Positions 10,101-20,250 are shown, numbered from the stretch's first letter. The stretch is 64,000 nucleotides of DNA from Posidonia oceanica (GCA_037176725.1 JAZBRS010000049.1:36200001-36264000), one strand, 5' to 3'. The notes: generated by a model from the letters alone, not told the origin. Program-made: numbers and translations.

Positions 10101-13100
10101 GAGCCCCAGGTCATCACTTTCACGAGTGATGAGCTGCCCCCGGCGGGGATTAATCACAATCAACCCTTGTTCGTCACGGTACAATTCAAGAACTTTCGCA
10201 TTCCCCTTGCACTGGTTGATAATGGGTCGGGCCTTAACGTCTGTCCCTTGCGAACAGCAACCAAGCTCGGATTCAAGGCCGAGGACATTACTCCAGCTGT
10301 AAAGGGAATGACAGCTTTTGATAATACTCACCATGACGCTCTAGGGATTTTGGTTATCCCTCTTACCATTGGCCCGGTCACATTCGATGTGGAATTCTAC
10401 GTCGTCGACTTGGAACCCAACTTCAACCTTCTGCTTGGGCGCCCTTGGCTCCACAAGCATCAGGTTATCCCCTCGACCCTCCATCGCATGATCAAGTTCC
10501 GCCGAGGCGACGATGTCATCGTTGTCATGGCGGAGAACCTTGAGAAGGAGCGGATCGAGGCGGTTTCTTCTATCTCTTCGTGGACTGTCCCCTTTGACCC
10601 TGATCTTTCGAACGCTTTGTATCGCGTTAATCGGTGCGAGCCGGTTAACTTTTTGCCAGATCTTGAACGTGTCAACTCCTTGGCCGTTCACAACAACCCC
10701 TTTCGGATGGTCGAGAACGTTTGTCACAGATGGGGCTACGTCAAAGGGACACCGCTCGGGCGACATGGCCAAGGAATCGCTGAACCGATCATGGCGGAAG
10801 AACGAAGAGACAACGAGGGTCTAGGTTACGACCCTCACTCCGACAAAGGCAAGCGCCCGCAAGCAAAGAATCAGAGAATGGTCATACCTCGGAGCTTGGC
10901 CAATTTCACGAGCGCAGGTATCCTGGACTCAAGCGCAGTTCAAGCCGTGGTGCCGTCGGAGCCGTGTCAAAGCCCTCCGCCACCGGAGGAGGACTGGGTC
11001 TGCGTTGAGGACTATTACTCGGACGAGGAACAGTCGGGCACAACAGGGGCAGTCCAGACTTGCAGTGAAAGCCAGCCGAGCCCAACAGCACACCAGTCGG
11101 TTTATCTGGCCACTCCTTCCACAGATCATGAGGCAGCAGTCTTGGCAGAACCCTTGGCAGATTTGGCAGTCTCTGATTCTCCTGCAGCCATATCAGCAAT
11201 ACCAGCACTAGCTCAAGCACAGTCAGTCAGTTCGCAGGCAACCCTTGTCACATCAGTGCGACTACCACCTTCGCAGAGAGGTCAGTCGCTGAGTTCAGTC
11301 AGCAGCACAGCTCAGCCCTCGTCAAAGGCCACATCACAAGCAATACAGCCAGTTCAGTCAGTCACACTTCCCCTTGCCGCAGACCGGCAACTTTCATGGC
11401 CAGATCCTATGGCATCGGAGGCCGCGCTCTCATCATCATCATCAGTCACGGAGAACCAGCTGAGCACCGCGGTCTCCCGGCCCTCGGGCCTTCAAGAGAG
11501 CACTTCCGCCCATCCTCTAACAGCAGCAGTCACTCTGGCAGCATATCCATCTGCAATCCCTCTGACTAGACCATCAGGGTCTCCCTTGCCGGGACAGTCG
11601 CAATCAGGCGCGCCCGTGAGTCAGAGGATGCAAGTACCAGAAACAGCAATCCATCTCGCAGCCGAGCCAGTGCCTCAGGCCCTCGGCACCTATTATGTCG
11701 ATTCACCCCCAGATGAGGAAGAAGAGGGGGCAGTAGAAGCCCAAGTCGATTCATGGATGTCGGATCTGGAGCTGCTTTACCAAGAACAGCTCGAATCCAT
11801 AGTAGAAGACTTGGCACGACACCAAGCCGCAGAAAGGAAAGGAAAAGCCGTAGTTACGGATCCTCCTCTGCGAAAGGACTCCACCTCCATCATGGCTTTG
11901 GAAGGAAGTTCAATGATGTCGGACTCTCTCAGACCCGACGAGCTCATTACTCTTCAAGCCGAGGGCGGGTCCAGATGGCTTGTACAGCATATGCCTTCCA
12001 CCAGTACATTGGCAGACTCAGAAGAAGAGACACCAGCGGGTTGCACAGCAGCAGTAACAGAGCAAAGAGCAGAGTCAGTGACAGAGTTGTCAGAAGTTTC
12101 AGTGGCAGAATCGCCAGCAGCATCAGTCACAAAGTCAGTAGGGCCTTCAGTAGTGTCAGCAGAACATGCAGCAGAGCAGACAGCAGAAGCCACCAGAGCA
12201 GAGGTCGCACACCGAAGATTCAGAAACACCCGGGTGGGCGTGACCATCCTGAGACGTCACCAGGGCCAAGGAGCAGAACTCCTACACTCATTCGATGTGA
12301 CAAACCCCACTTTCGAAAAGGAGATTCTCTCGGAACTTGTCGCATACGGAGAGGAAGATAATACAGGCGAAGATGAGAATGGTGATCCCTCGCCTGAGTT
12401 CCGGCCCTATGACGACGACCCAGAAGGTCCCAATCTGCATGTTGAGGAAGAAACAGAGACTATTAACCTCGGCACGGCCGAAGAAACCAAAGAAGTTCGC
12501 ATCAGTGCCCTGCTATCACCGCAAGTCAGGATAGAGTTCATCGCTTTCCTGAGGGAGTATGCGGACGTCTTCGCCTGGACTTATGAAGACATGGTCGGCC
12601 TGGATGTCGAAATAGTGGTTCATAACTTGCCCTTGAAGCCAGAGGCCAAGCCAGTAAAGCAGAAACTAAGAAGATGGCGACCACAGTGGCTGCTCATGAT
12701 CAAGGAAGAAATAATGAAGCAGCTTGATGTCAACTTTTTAAAGGTCGTCCTTTACCCTGAGTGGCTTGCAAACATCGTGCCAGTGCCCAAGAAGGACGGC
12801 CGAATCCGGGTATGTATTGACTACAGGGACCTGAACAAGGCGAGTCCCAAGGACGACTTCCCATTGCCTCACATTGACGTCCTAGTCGACAATACCGCAG
12901 GCCACAAGATGCTGTCCTTTATGGATGGCTTCTCCGGCTATAATCAGATCAAGATGGCAGAAGAAGACATGGAAAAAACTTCGTTCATCACCCCCTGGGG
13001 GGTCTTCTGTTATCAGGTTATGCCGTTTGGGTTGAAGAATGCTGGCGCAACATATCAGAGGGCCATGACCACACTTTTCCACGACCTCATGCACCAAGAA

Positions 13101-15737
13101 GTGGAGGTCTATGTGGATGACATGATCGCGAAGACCAAAGAGCCCGGGGATCACCTTGCTTGCCTGAAGAAGCTCTTTGACCGTCTAAGGAAGTACAGAC
13201 TGAGGCTTAACCCCAATAAGTGCGTATTCGGGGTTTCATCTGGCAAACTGCTCGGCTACATTGTTAGCCAAAGGGGGATTGAAGTGGACCCGATGAAAGC
13301 TAAAGCCATCGTGGAGATGCCACCCCCTAGAACCGAGAAGGAGGTTCGAGGCCTGCTTGGGCGTTTACAGTACATCAGCCGCTTCATTGCACAGCTTACG
13401 CCCATCTGCGAGCCCATCTTCAAACTCCTGAGGAAGAATGCGCAAATCGACTGGAACGAAGAATGTCAAGCCGCATTTGAGAAGATCAAGCAGCTACTGG
13501 TCAAACCCCCTGTCTTGGTCCCTCCCACACCAGGAAGACCTCTGCTCCTATATCTGTCAACCACACAGCATTCCATGGGTGCCGTCCTGGGCCAACACGA
13601 CGAGTCTGGCAGGAAAGAGCGCGCCATCTACTACCTGAGCAAAAAGTTCAGTGAATGTGAAGCCAGGTACACCGTGATGGAGAAAACCTGTTTATCCCTT
13701 GTCTGGGCCGCACAGAAACTAAGGCACTATATGATGGCATACCCAGTTCAGCTTTTGTGCCGGCATGATCCCATCAAGTTCCTCTTCCAAAAGCCGGCAC
13801 TGGTGGGTAGATGTGTCAAGTGGCAGGTGTTGTTGTCGCAGTATGACATCACTTTTGTCACACAGAGGTCTATGAAGGGCCAGGCTATGGCGGACCACCT
13901 CGCGGATTTCCCTCTGCCTGAATATCAACCCCTCCAAACGCAGTTCCCTGACGAGGACATTCTTTTTGCGATAGAGGACTCAGAAGAGGAAAGCCCTGAA
14001 GAGCAAGAGCAGTGGCGGTTGTACTTCGACGGCGCCGTCAATAAGAAGGGTCGAGGCATAGGCGCAGTGCTGACCACGCCTCATGGACAAATGATTCCTT
14101 TTGCGAGGAAGCTGACTTTCGCATGCACGAACAATGAAGCGGAATACGAAGCGTGCATCCTGGGTTTGAAAGTCGCCCTCGAGCACAAAGCGCAGAAGTT
14201 GCACGTGCACGGTGATGCCATGTTGGTGATCTCTCAGGTGAATGGCGACTGGAAGACAAAAGACCCCAAGCTCGTGCCATATCACGAATGTCTGCTGAGG
14301 CTAATAGAGGAGTTCAAGAGCATTGATTTCACATACATGAACAGGGCAAAGAATGCGTATGCAGACGCATTAGCGACCTTGGCTTCTTGGCTCAGCATAC
14401 CAGACAACAGCATGGTAGAGGTGTCAGTCACCTGCATTGAGGAGCCTGCCCATTGCATGAATATAGAGGAGGCAGATCCAACAGTGGAGCAGCCATGGTA
14501 TCATGATATCAAAGCATTCTTGGAGTCCGGTAGCGTCCCGTCTGGCACCACTGCGGAAGATAAGAGAACTTTGGCGCGTCTGGCGTCAAAGTATGTACTG
14601 GGGGGTGGGCAGTTATACAGAAGATCGTACAACCAGATGCTACTACGCTGCTTGGACAAACCAGAGGCTGACACCGCAATGCTTCAAGTGCATGCCGGGA
14701 CCTGTGGCCCGCACATGAACGGTGTCCTCTTAGCCAAGAAGATCATGCTCCAAGGGTATTTCTGGCAAACCATGGAAGCGGACTGCTGCCGTTTCGTGCG
14801 TAAATGCCACAACTGTCAGATACATGGCAATTTCATCAAGGCTCCCCCTCATCAGCTGCACAACATGTCCTCGCCATGGCCTTTCTCCACTTGGGGGATC
14901 GACGTCATTGGCGCGATACACCCCGCCGCCTCAAATGGCCATCGCTTCATCATGGTGGCAATAGACTACTTCACTAAGTGGGTGGAAGCAGCTTCCTACA
15001 GGACAGTCACCGCAGTGGCAACCGAGAAGTTCATCAGAAACAACATCGTTGCCCGGTACGGGGTCCCTCACTCCATCATCTCTGATAATGGCACGAACTT
15101 CATTGCCAAAAGAACTGAGGAGTTCCTACAGAATTTCAGAATCAAGCATCACCGCTCCTCACCATATCGGCCTCAGATGAATGGAGCAGTGGAGTCTGCC
15201 AACAAGAACATCATCAAGATCATGAAGAAGATGGCAGAAACCCACAAGGATTGGCACGATCAGCTCCCGTACGCACTCTGGGCGTACAGGACATCAATCC
15301 GGACCTCGACGGGAGCCACCCCGTACTCGCTGGTGTATGGCATGGAAGCTGTATTGCCCGTTGAGGTGGAGATACCCTCGCTGCGAATCTTGCGAGAAGC
15401 TGAGTTGGAAGAGGCAGAATGGGTCGAAGACCGCTGCGTCCAACTGAACCTAATCGATGAGCACAGACTACAAGCCATGCACAATGCTCATTGTTACCAG
15501 AAGCGAATGGCTAGAGCCTTCTTGAAGAAAGTCCGGCCCAGAAGCTTCCAGCCCGGAGATCTTGTTCTGCGCGCCGTTCATCTACCAGACGGTCGAGGCA
15601 AATTCCGACCTAACTGGCGCGGACCCTTTGTAGTTAAGCAGATCTTCTCAGGCGGTGCAGTAACTCTTGAGGACATGGACCAGGTCGAGCAGTCTGAGCC
15701 GGTCAACATATGCTACCTCAAGAAGTACTATCAGTAG
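7107..15737 (+). CDS. gag-pol: Gag-Pol polyprotein of element A (gag, protease, RT, two RNases H, integrase)
   Basis: One uninterrupted frame of about 2,876 codons. The frame is open upstream to 6969 only from a TTG, so I chose the first ATG (7107), which has G at -3 and +4. Domains by approximate residue: Pro-rich N-terminus (1-330); retrotransposon gag (340-495); zinc-knuckle-like C-x2-H-x4-H-x4-C (665-690); retropepsin with VDNGSG at about 1037; G-patch-like segment (1200-1245); Ser/Pro/Ala-rich linker (1270-1740); reverse transcriptase with YVDD at about 2002; RNase H (2145-2275); archaeal-type RNase H with FDGA, NEAEYEA, HGDA and ADALA (2300-2430); integrase with HHCC zinc domain, D-D-E core and C-terminal part ending LKKYYQ (2525-2876). 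Known role: capsid formation, maturation, reverse transcription and integration. The protease has DNG instead of the usual D-T/S-G. No frameshift separates gag from pol, so cleavage of a single precursor is expected. Confidence 0.95.
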   Translation: MAQRTVETPLTLASEVVPAPAPPVPVSNPSVPSVTPGFSPLSSGAPQFAVGQWQTPVPPDPVAESILMTTSRVLEAPLTPPSQGFVTFDPSAAATHALGFQSPGQSGSLGSGSSPALQFSVPTDGTPEEQYQQLMDTIQRLQGIALSVHPPSPPVVPEVPVRPAPAHLALHSALPPRPSSQLLTVPTMGARIPPLASAPHLTQHAPPPPGGQSFGLVGAQYLAGPSPGIAPVRPLMLQHPAPTAQHTVYPPPLHQAQNSTCIPPCTPPQHGYAGHHLASPGDVMVDPEEHLGATHSAYVVPAPAAPSPVAAIPDPINNRMDVLEKALRLVQGTDHQTYQFRDLCCFPEAVLPPKFKIPDFEKYDGRGCPIAHLKAYCGDLAQLQADERLLIRLFQKSLSGPALKWFTSLDMATIKTWNDLSQAFLEQYSFNLDLVPKRADLIATKQNPGEPFGEYVGRWRALASQVRDRPSDEESIEIIIKGAQPSTGALLSIQPVTTFTALIRAGTRVESSLRSGNFPALSVLARQALASNDGSSSSAINNNSSLNNNRPKRKDPPKPVVAYVDSPAAPVRLASRPAPPQIYYAPAPRAHPTPQITTTARPVYPAAPVQQGQFSRPRRPPMEKRKFAPLVEPLSAVLPKVASLLRFPEVRPPPNPLPHWFKANLFCDFHRSVGHSTDSCFTLRNAIQDLIESGTIVIDTHEASTSAPSHAPASASTPANVVRRPLPEHSYSGGAGTSGIHSLFLSGSPTSVVDPSELIHDISTPFPVSLYLAAIAGSESGVHMIRPRARPERSPASAAMLSRAQAPVHLLVRPQPELPVHLLARPQSPPSLPSQLPTYPCPPQPVAPLVLAARAPVVINLTRDTHRVPYSYATEMCAEVTRSGRVYRPPVPVTRPSHPRPAIPLPSVQPAVPLPSSQPLEPTIAEPVPTTAPPATKKCQPKADITSQLRKVKADISIWDLIHTSAEHREAFLRVFQAARVSQAIEPAALESMVGMITEPQVITFTSDELPPAGINHNQPLFVTVQFKNFRIPLALVDNGSGLNVCPLRTATKLGFKAEDITPAVKGMTAFDNTHHDALGILVIPLTIGPVTFDVEFYVVDLEPNFNLLLGRPWLHKHQVIPSTLHRMIKFRRGDDVIVVMAENLEKERIEAVSSISSWTVPFDPDLSNALYRVNRCEPVNFLPDLERVNSLAVHNNPFRMVENVCHRWGYVKGTPLGRHGQGIAEPIMAEERRDNEGLGYDPHSDKGKRPQAKNQRMVIPRSLANFTSAGILDSSAVQAVVPSEPCQSPPPPEEDWVCVEDYYSDEEQSGTTGAVQTCSESQPSPTAHQSVYLATPSTDHEAAVLAEPLADLAVSDSPAAISAIPALAQAQSVSSQATLVTSVRLPPSQRGQSLSSVSSTAQPSSKATSQAIQPVQSVTLPLAADRQLSWPDPMASEAALSSSSSVTENQLSTAVSRPSGLQESTSAHPLTAAVTLAAYPSAIPLTRPSGSPLPGQSQSGAPVSQRMQVPETAIHLAAEPVPQALGTYYVDSPPDEEEEGAVEAQVDSWMSDLELLYQEQLESIVEDLARHQAAERKGKAVVTDPPLRKDSTSIMALEGSSMMSDSLRPDELITLQAEGGSRWLVQHMPSTSTLADSEEETPAGCTAAVTEQRAESVTELSEVSVAESPAASVTKSVGPSVVSAEHAAEQTAEATRAEVAHRRFRNTRVGVTILRRHQGQGAELLHSFDVTNPTFEKEILSELVAYGEEDNTGEDENGDPSPEFRPYDDDPEGPNLHVEEETETINLGTAEETKEVRISALLSPQVRIEFIAFLREYADVFAWTYEDMVGLDVEIVVHNLPLKPEAKPVKQKLRRWRPQWLLMIKEEIMKQLDVNFLKVVLYPEWLANIVPVPKKDGRIRVCIDYRDLNKASPKDDFPLPHIDVLVDNTAGHKMLSFMDGFSGYNQIKMAEEDMEKTSFITPWGVFCYQVMPFGLKNAGATYQRAMTTLFHDLMHQEVEVYVDDMIAKTKEPGDHLACLKKLFDRLRKYRLRLNPNKCVFGVSSGKLLGYIVSQRGIEVDPMKAKAIVEMPPPRTEKEVRGLLGRLQYISRFIAQLTPICEPIFKLLRKNAQIDWNEECQAAFEKIKQLLVKPPVLVPPTPGRPLLLYLSTTQHSMGAVLGQHDESGRKERAIYYLSKKFSECEARYTVMEKTCLSLVWAAQKLRHYMMAYPVQLLCRHDPIKFLFQKPALVGRCVKWQVLLSQYDITFVTQRSMKGQAMADHLADFPLPEYQPLQTQFPDEDILFAIEDSEEESPEEQEQWRLYFDGAVNKKGRGIGAVLTTPHGQMIPFARKLTFACTNNEAEYEACILGLKVALEHKAQKLHVHGDAMLVISQVNGDWKTKDPKLVPYHECLLRLIEEFKSIDFTYMNRAKNAYADALATLASWLSIPDNSMVEVSVTCIEEPAHCMNIEEADPTVEQPWYHDIKAFLESGSVPSGTTAEDKRTLARLASKYVLGGGQLYRRSYNQMLLRCLDKPEADTAMLQVHAGTCGPHMNGVLLAKKIMLQGYFWQTMEADCCRFVRKCHNCQIHGNFIKAPPHQLHNMSSPWPFSTWGIDVIGAIHPAASNGHRFIMVAIDYFTKWVEAASYRTVTAVATEKFIRNNIVARYGVPHSIISDNGTNFIAKRTEEFLQNFRIKHHRSSPYRPQMNGAVESANKNIIKIMKKMAETHKDWHDQLPYALWAYRTSIRTSTGATPYSLVYGMEAVLPVEVEIPSLRILREAELEEAEWVEDRCVQLNLIDEHRLQAMHNAHCYQKRMARAFLKKVRPRSFQPGDLVLRAVHLPDGRGKFRPNWRGPFVVKQIFSGGAVTLEDMDQVEQSEPVNICYLKKYYQ

Positions 15738-17065
15738 CCGAGAGTAGCCATTGCGGATTCCTCCCCCCATTTGTCATATTCTCGCCATTTACATATCTTT
15801 GCATCTCTTTTTGCTCTACCTCCTCCATACTTTACCTCATCCACTCTCTTGCATTTCCTGGCGTCACAACACTCCCGTGCACCTCTACTCATCTCGTTCA
15901 CATTCTCTTGTCGAACCATACATTGCATTTTGCCCGGTGATGAAAGCCGGAGGTGCTTGCCTGCTACGAAAGGAGTCTCCCGACTTCACCTGATACTACT
16001 TAGATGTCTTGACTAGTGAGGGAGCCACCACTCAATGAGAGCGGGCGAAATGCCCAAACCCCTAAGGACTAACACCCTTTAGAAGAGTGCTAGGTGTTGG
16101 TCAGAAAGCAATACATACCCCAGCCTAGATGTGCGAAAAAAGGAAAAGAAAAAGAGAGCCAAAAGCCCGTACCCGAAAGACCCTAACGCCCATCTCCCCT
16201 GGGGGAGGGGACAGCGGAAACCTGCAAGCCAAAAAAAAAGGAAAATGGAAAAGAAAAGGGAACAAAAAAAAAAAAAAACAAAAGGAGAATGATAGAAAAG
16301 AAAAGGGAGAGAGGGACAAAGGCCCCATTCCCGCAAAAAAAAAAAGAGAAGAAGAAAAAAGAAGAAGAGAATAAAGGCAAGCAGGGTAACCCCGCACCTC
16401 TCACTTACCCCAGAAAAGAGCCAAAGCCCGGGTCAGATCCTCCTCGCTTCCAAAATGGGAATAGGGAGAACCCTGTACACCGACATGAAAAAAGAGAGAG
16501 AAAAAGTTAGGAGTAAGTGTAAGTCCTTGAGAGTTTGGCATGGAGCCCGTCCTCTCTACACCACCACCAGACATCACCCATACCTTCCCCCGGAGTGCCA
16601 CCAACAAGTCAGGAGTCCGAGTAGAGTCCGGTGAGTTAAGGACCGCTCCCTTTCTGTACAGCAGGCACCAAAGCACCCCGATACTGAGGGCAAACTACAC
16701 CAAATCACACGCATCTGCATTTTCCAGTCATCTACCCTCTTTGATCATTCTGCTCCGCAAAAGGCTCACTCCAGCGCTGAGACAGTACCTCTACTTAGCA
16801 TGCATTGGCACCGTCAGGCTGCGACAACCCGGGGTTCCCGACAATCCCCGCCACATCAACAGAATATCCTTGTGCTTATACATGTTCAATTGCCATAGTC
16901 TGAATGTCTACTGCTTATACATGTTGCACCTGTTTCTACCAGTTTCCGAATCTGCTTTCCGGTGATGGTTTTGTGCCTAGATGAGGTCTGATAATTCACA
17001 GTCTTGGCAACAGGTATCTGAAGACTCTTGTAGCAGCCGTCTGCCCACATCCTGCAATCTGTGCA
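15738..17065 (+). other. Non-coding spacer between pol and ORF2 of element A, with purine-rich tract
   Basis: No credible gene is seen in these 1.3 kb. From about 16130 to 16390 the plus strand is strongly A/G-rich, and a G-rich run, CTGGGGGAGGGGACAG, lies near 16200. This resembles a polypurine tract and could be an internal plus-strand primer site, but that is only an inference. A pyrimidine stretch followed by TGTAGCAG just before ORF2 (about 17027-17040) could be a splice acceptor supplying ORF2 from a subgenomic message; this too is untested. Confidence 0.6.
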
Positions 17066-18268
17066 ATGGGTTTCCCCACCTTGGTAACCCCCACACACTG
17101 CTCCGAGATCCTGCGAGAATGGATCGGCAAGCTGGCAAGAGATGACTGTGAGAAGCTGCGCCTGTGGGGCATTCCGACCAAACTGCTCAAGGCCGCTGAT
17201 GTAGAAGTGAGCCGCCATCTTCTGTGTGCTGCTGCGCGATTCTGGAAACCAGCACACCATGTCTTCCGTTTCGGCAAAACTGAACTGACACCCACACTGG
17301 AAGAAGTGCGTCGAATCTGTGGCTTTTCCAAGATCTTGGGGCCGCCTATCTTCATGAGGCGTGACGGATACTTGGCAGTCCTGAAACAGCTGACTGGCCT
17401 CTCTACCCAAAGTTGCCAGCAGAAACTGATTTGTACTAGCGGGCCCACGCCTCTGCTTCGCCTGGCGTACTTTGATGAGGTTATGGAAAAGCGCACTGAA
17501 CTCGGAGACGAGCTGTGGCTCCGAGGGTTTGTCACCCGTTTCCTAGGCGAGCTGGTCTTTACTCATGGCAAGGTAACAGTGGCCGTCGAGATCGCAGAAA
17601 TTGCATTAGCGGTGGTGACCCAGCACATAGACCTGGCACCGGTTGTCTTGGCAGAAACCTACCGCGGTCTGGACCGCGTCTCGCATCGCTGCCGCCACTT
17701 TCATGGTTGCGGATCATTCATTCAGGTCTGGCTAGCGGCGCACACTGAGGTAGACCTTCTGCGCCCCCAAGTGCACGCTTTCGAGGCCTACTGCAGTAGC
17801 GGCCATGCCAAGGCAATCAAGAGCGTCAAGGAAGAGTATGAAAGGCTGTCGGGACTGACAGGCGACACAGTCACATGGCGCATCATTCCTTCTGCAGCCG
17901 AAGCATTCACTGTCTTCTTCAATACACGCGACATGCGTCTGGTTGTGCTACCAGGATTTACTGCGGGTGTAGAATATCACCCTATCAGAGTCATGCGCCA
18001 GTTCGGCTTCCAGCAAGACGCCTTTGTCGACAGCACAACACCTAAGCTCCTTCAAGAATATCCCCTCAGTACAATTGCCCCCACGAAGGAGCTGGCCAAC
18101 TTGATGCAGCATGGGGTGCGATCAACAGACATCGCTGCAATGAAAGGCGTAGGGTGTACCCCTGAGTACATCACTGAAGTGCGGGACCTCTGGCCCATTG
18201 ACGAAGTCCCGCCAAGCGGTCCCTTATTCCCTGACTCTGGAAAATCAAAGAAGGCCCGAATCAGCTAG
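17066..18268 (+). CDS. ORF2 of element A: plant-mobile-domain-like protein, 400 aa
   Basis: An intact 400-codon ORF on the same strand as gag-pol, 1.3 kb downstream, opening at a clear ATG. It has no reverse-transcription motif. The segment LTPTLEEVRRICGF (about residues 73-86) matches the general T-L-E-E-V-x-R-x-x-G pattern of the plant mobile domain / aminotransferase-like superfamily (PMD, including DUF7745-type proteins), which plant transposons often carry. Established knowledge: host PMD proteins MAIN and MAIL1 act in gene and transposon silencing. A role in countering silencing would be inference only. Related sequences occur in element E but on the opposite strand. The intact frame in a young element suggests it is under selection. 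The family assignment is by motif and context, not by search. Confidence 0.72.
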   Translation: MGFPTLVTPTHCSEILREWIGKLARDDCEKLRLWGIPTKLLKAADVEVSRHLLCAAARFWKPAHHVFRFGKTELTPTLEEVRRICGFSKILGPPIFMRRDGYLAVLKQLTGLSTQSCQQKLICTSGPTPLLRLAYFDEVMEKRTELGDELWLRGFVTRFLGELVFTHGKVTVAVEIAEIALAVVTQHIDLAPVVLAETYRGLDRVSHRCRHFHGCGSFIQVWLAAHTEVDLLRPQVHAFEAYCSSGHAKAIKSVKEEYERLSGLTGDTVTWRIIPSAAEAFTVFFNTRDMRLVVLPGFTAGVEYHPIRVMRQFGFQQDAFVDSTTPKLLQEYPLSTIAPTKELANLMQHGVRSTDIAAMKGVGCTPEYITEVRDLWPIDEVPPSGPLFPDSGKSKKARIS

Positions 18269-18761
18269 AGCCATCATGCCGCTGCCATTCTGTCTTCCTT
18301 TCAAGTTGTGCTGTACTTTTTGACCCGTCACGGGCATGTAACCAACAATTCTATCAATGCAAAACTGTTTTGTGCTGGCCGTTCACATTTCAAGGCTGAT
18401 CATGCATTCCGCGCTCCTTGTCGCTTACGTCCGGAGGCCCCCGGCCCGACTGATTTCTCACATGACGCAGGAAAGTCCTCAGCAAACGACCCAGGCTCCA
18501 GGACCTCCGCGAACCCGCGCCGTCCAACCTGCTACCAGACATCCCCGGCTGAGTCTCCTTTGGGCTGGTACCCCAAACTACTCGTCTGACAAACGCGTCA
18601 GTTTTGTCCATCCTTCGCTTTCTCGATACCGGGGACGTTTCGACCAACCCCTGGCATCATCCTGATACCAGGGGCATCTTTTCAGACGCCCCGCGGTATC
18701 TCACCCTTATCTCATCTCCTCTTTGCCGGCCGATAAGTCCGATATCTTATCACCTTTTTCA

Positions 18762-19300
18762 ACCAAGCTCTCATCATTACCTCATCCCCCTTCTTTAGCT
18801 TAACTTCTCATCATTACCTCATCCCCCTTCTTTAGCTTAACTTCTCATCATGATCTCATCCCCCTTCTTTAGCTTAACTTCTCATCATGATCTCATCCCC
18901 CTTCTTTAGCTTAACTTCTCATCATTATCTCATCTCCTCTTTACCGGCTGATAAGTCCGATATCTTATCACCTTTTTTCAACCAAGCTTCTCATCATGAT
19001 CTCATCCCCCTTCTTTAGCTTAACTTCTCACCCTTATCTCATCTCCTCTTTGCCGGCTGATAAGTCCGATATCTTATCACCTTTTTTCAACCAAGCTCTC
19101 ATCATTACCTCATCCCCCTTCTTTAGCAATAGCTCTCATCATTACCTCATCCCCCTTCTTTAGCAATAGTTCTCATCACTACCTCATCCCCCTTCTTTAG
19201 CAATAGTTCTCATCACTACCTCATCCCCCTTCTTTAGCAGTAGCTCTCATCACTACCTCATCCCCCTTCTTTAGTAGTAATTCTCATCATGATCTCATCC
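18762..19300 (+). repeat. 37-bp tandem repeat array in 3' UTR of element A
   Basis: TCATCATTACCTCATCCCCC recurs, followed by TTCTTTAGC and a variable end (TTAACT or AATAGCT). Starts at 18771, 18808 and 18845 give a period of 37 bp. Copies carrying a longer insert with GCCGGCTGATAAGTCCGATA interrupt the array near 18720, 18945 and 19050, so there is a higher-order arrangement. Confidence 0.85.
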
Positions 19301-19389
19301 CCTCTTACCAAGCAACCAGGCACTCATCAATCAATCACTCAGCATTCACTCACTCGTCAACCAATCACTCATCACCCGATCATTCATCA

Positions 19390-20250
19390 ATCAAGCACCC
19401 TTAGGCTGATATCCTAAACTATCAACAATCAAGCACTCTCAGGCTGATATTCCTAAACTATCGACCCAGGCTGATATCCTAAACTATCTATCTAGGCTGA
19501 TATTCCTAAACTATCTATCTCTTGGCCGATCCATGGTTGGCCCGCAGTTGTGTTATACGGCTGACATCCAGTAACTGTCCCTCGCAGTGCCGCTAGGCTG
19601 ATATCCTAAACTATCTATCTAGGCCGGTAACCTAAACTACCTAGGCTGATATCCTAAACTATCTATCCAGGCTGATATTCCTAAACTATCCGGCATCTGC
19701 GTTATACGGCTGATATCCAGTAACTATCCCTTGCAATTGCTCTTTCCAGTTGATAGGACTGTAAACTATCGCTAGGCTGATAACCTAAACTATCGATCTA
19801 GGCTGATATCCTAAACTATCCATCGCAATTGCATTATACGGCTGACATCCAGTAACTGTCCCTCGCAAGGCCGCCAGGCTGATAACCTAAACTATCGATC
19901 TAGGCTGGTAACCTAAACTACCTAGGCTGATATCCTAAACTATCTATCCAGGCTGATATTCCTAAACTATCCGGCACTTGCGTTATACGGCTGATATCCA
20001 GTAACTATCCCTCATGGTTTGCCCTTTCCAGTTGATAGGACTGTAAACTATCTATCTAGGCTGATATCCTAAACTATCTAGGCTGATATCCTAAACTATC
20101 CATCTAGGCTGATATCCTAAACTATCTATGGCAACCATGTTATACGGCTGATATCCAGTAACTATCACTCACAACTGCGCATTCCGGTTGATAGGACCGT
20201 AAACTATCGCCAGGCTGATAACCTAAACTATCGCCCCCGGCTGATGATCC
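19390..20250 (+). repeat. AGGCTGATATCCTAAACTAT repeat array in 3' UTR of element A
   Basis: The core AGGCTGATATCCTAAACTAT recurs many times with spacing of about 24-28 bp. It is interspersed with a second variant, TATACGGCTGATATCCAGTA, roughly every 150-180 bp. The core half GATATC is a palindrome. The order of variants suggests a higher-order unit of several subrepeats. Confidence 0.85.

Noticed and set aside
7391..15484. Numerous minus-strand and alternate-frame ORFs within gag-pol of A
   Set aside because: They are shadows of the intact 2,876-codon frame with its full set of domains.
18308..18665. Two overlapping short ORFs (93 and 102 codons) after ORF2 of A
   Set aside because: Overlapping frames without recognisable domain in a repeat-bearing 3' UTR; not supported.
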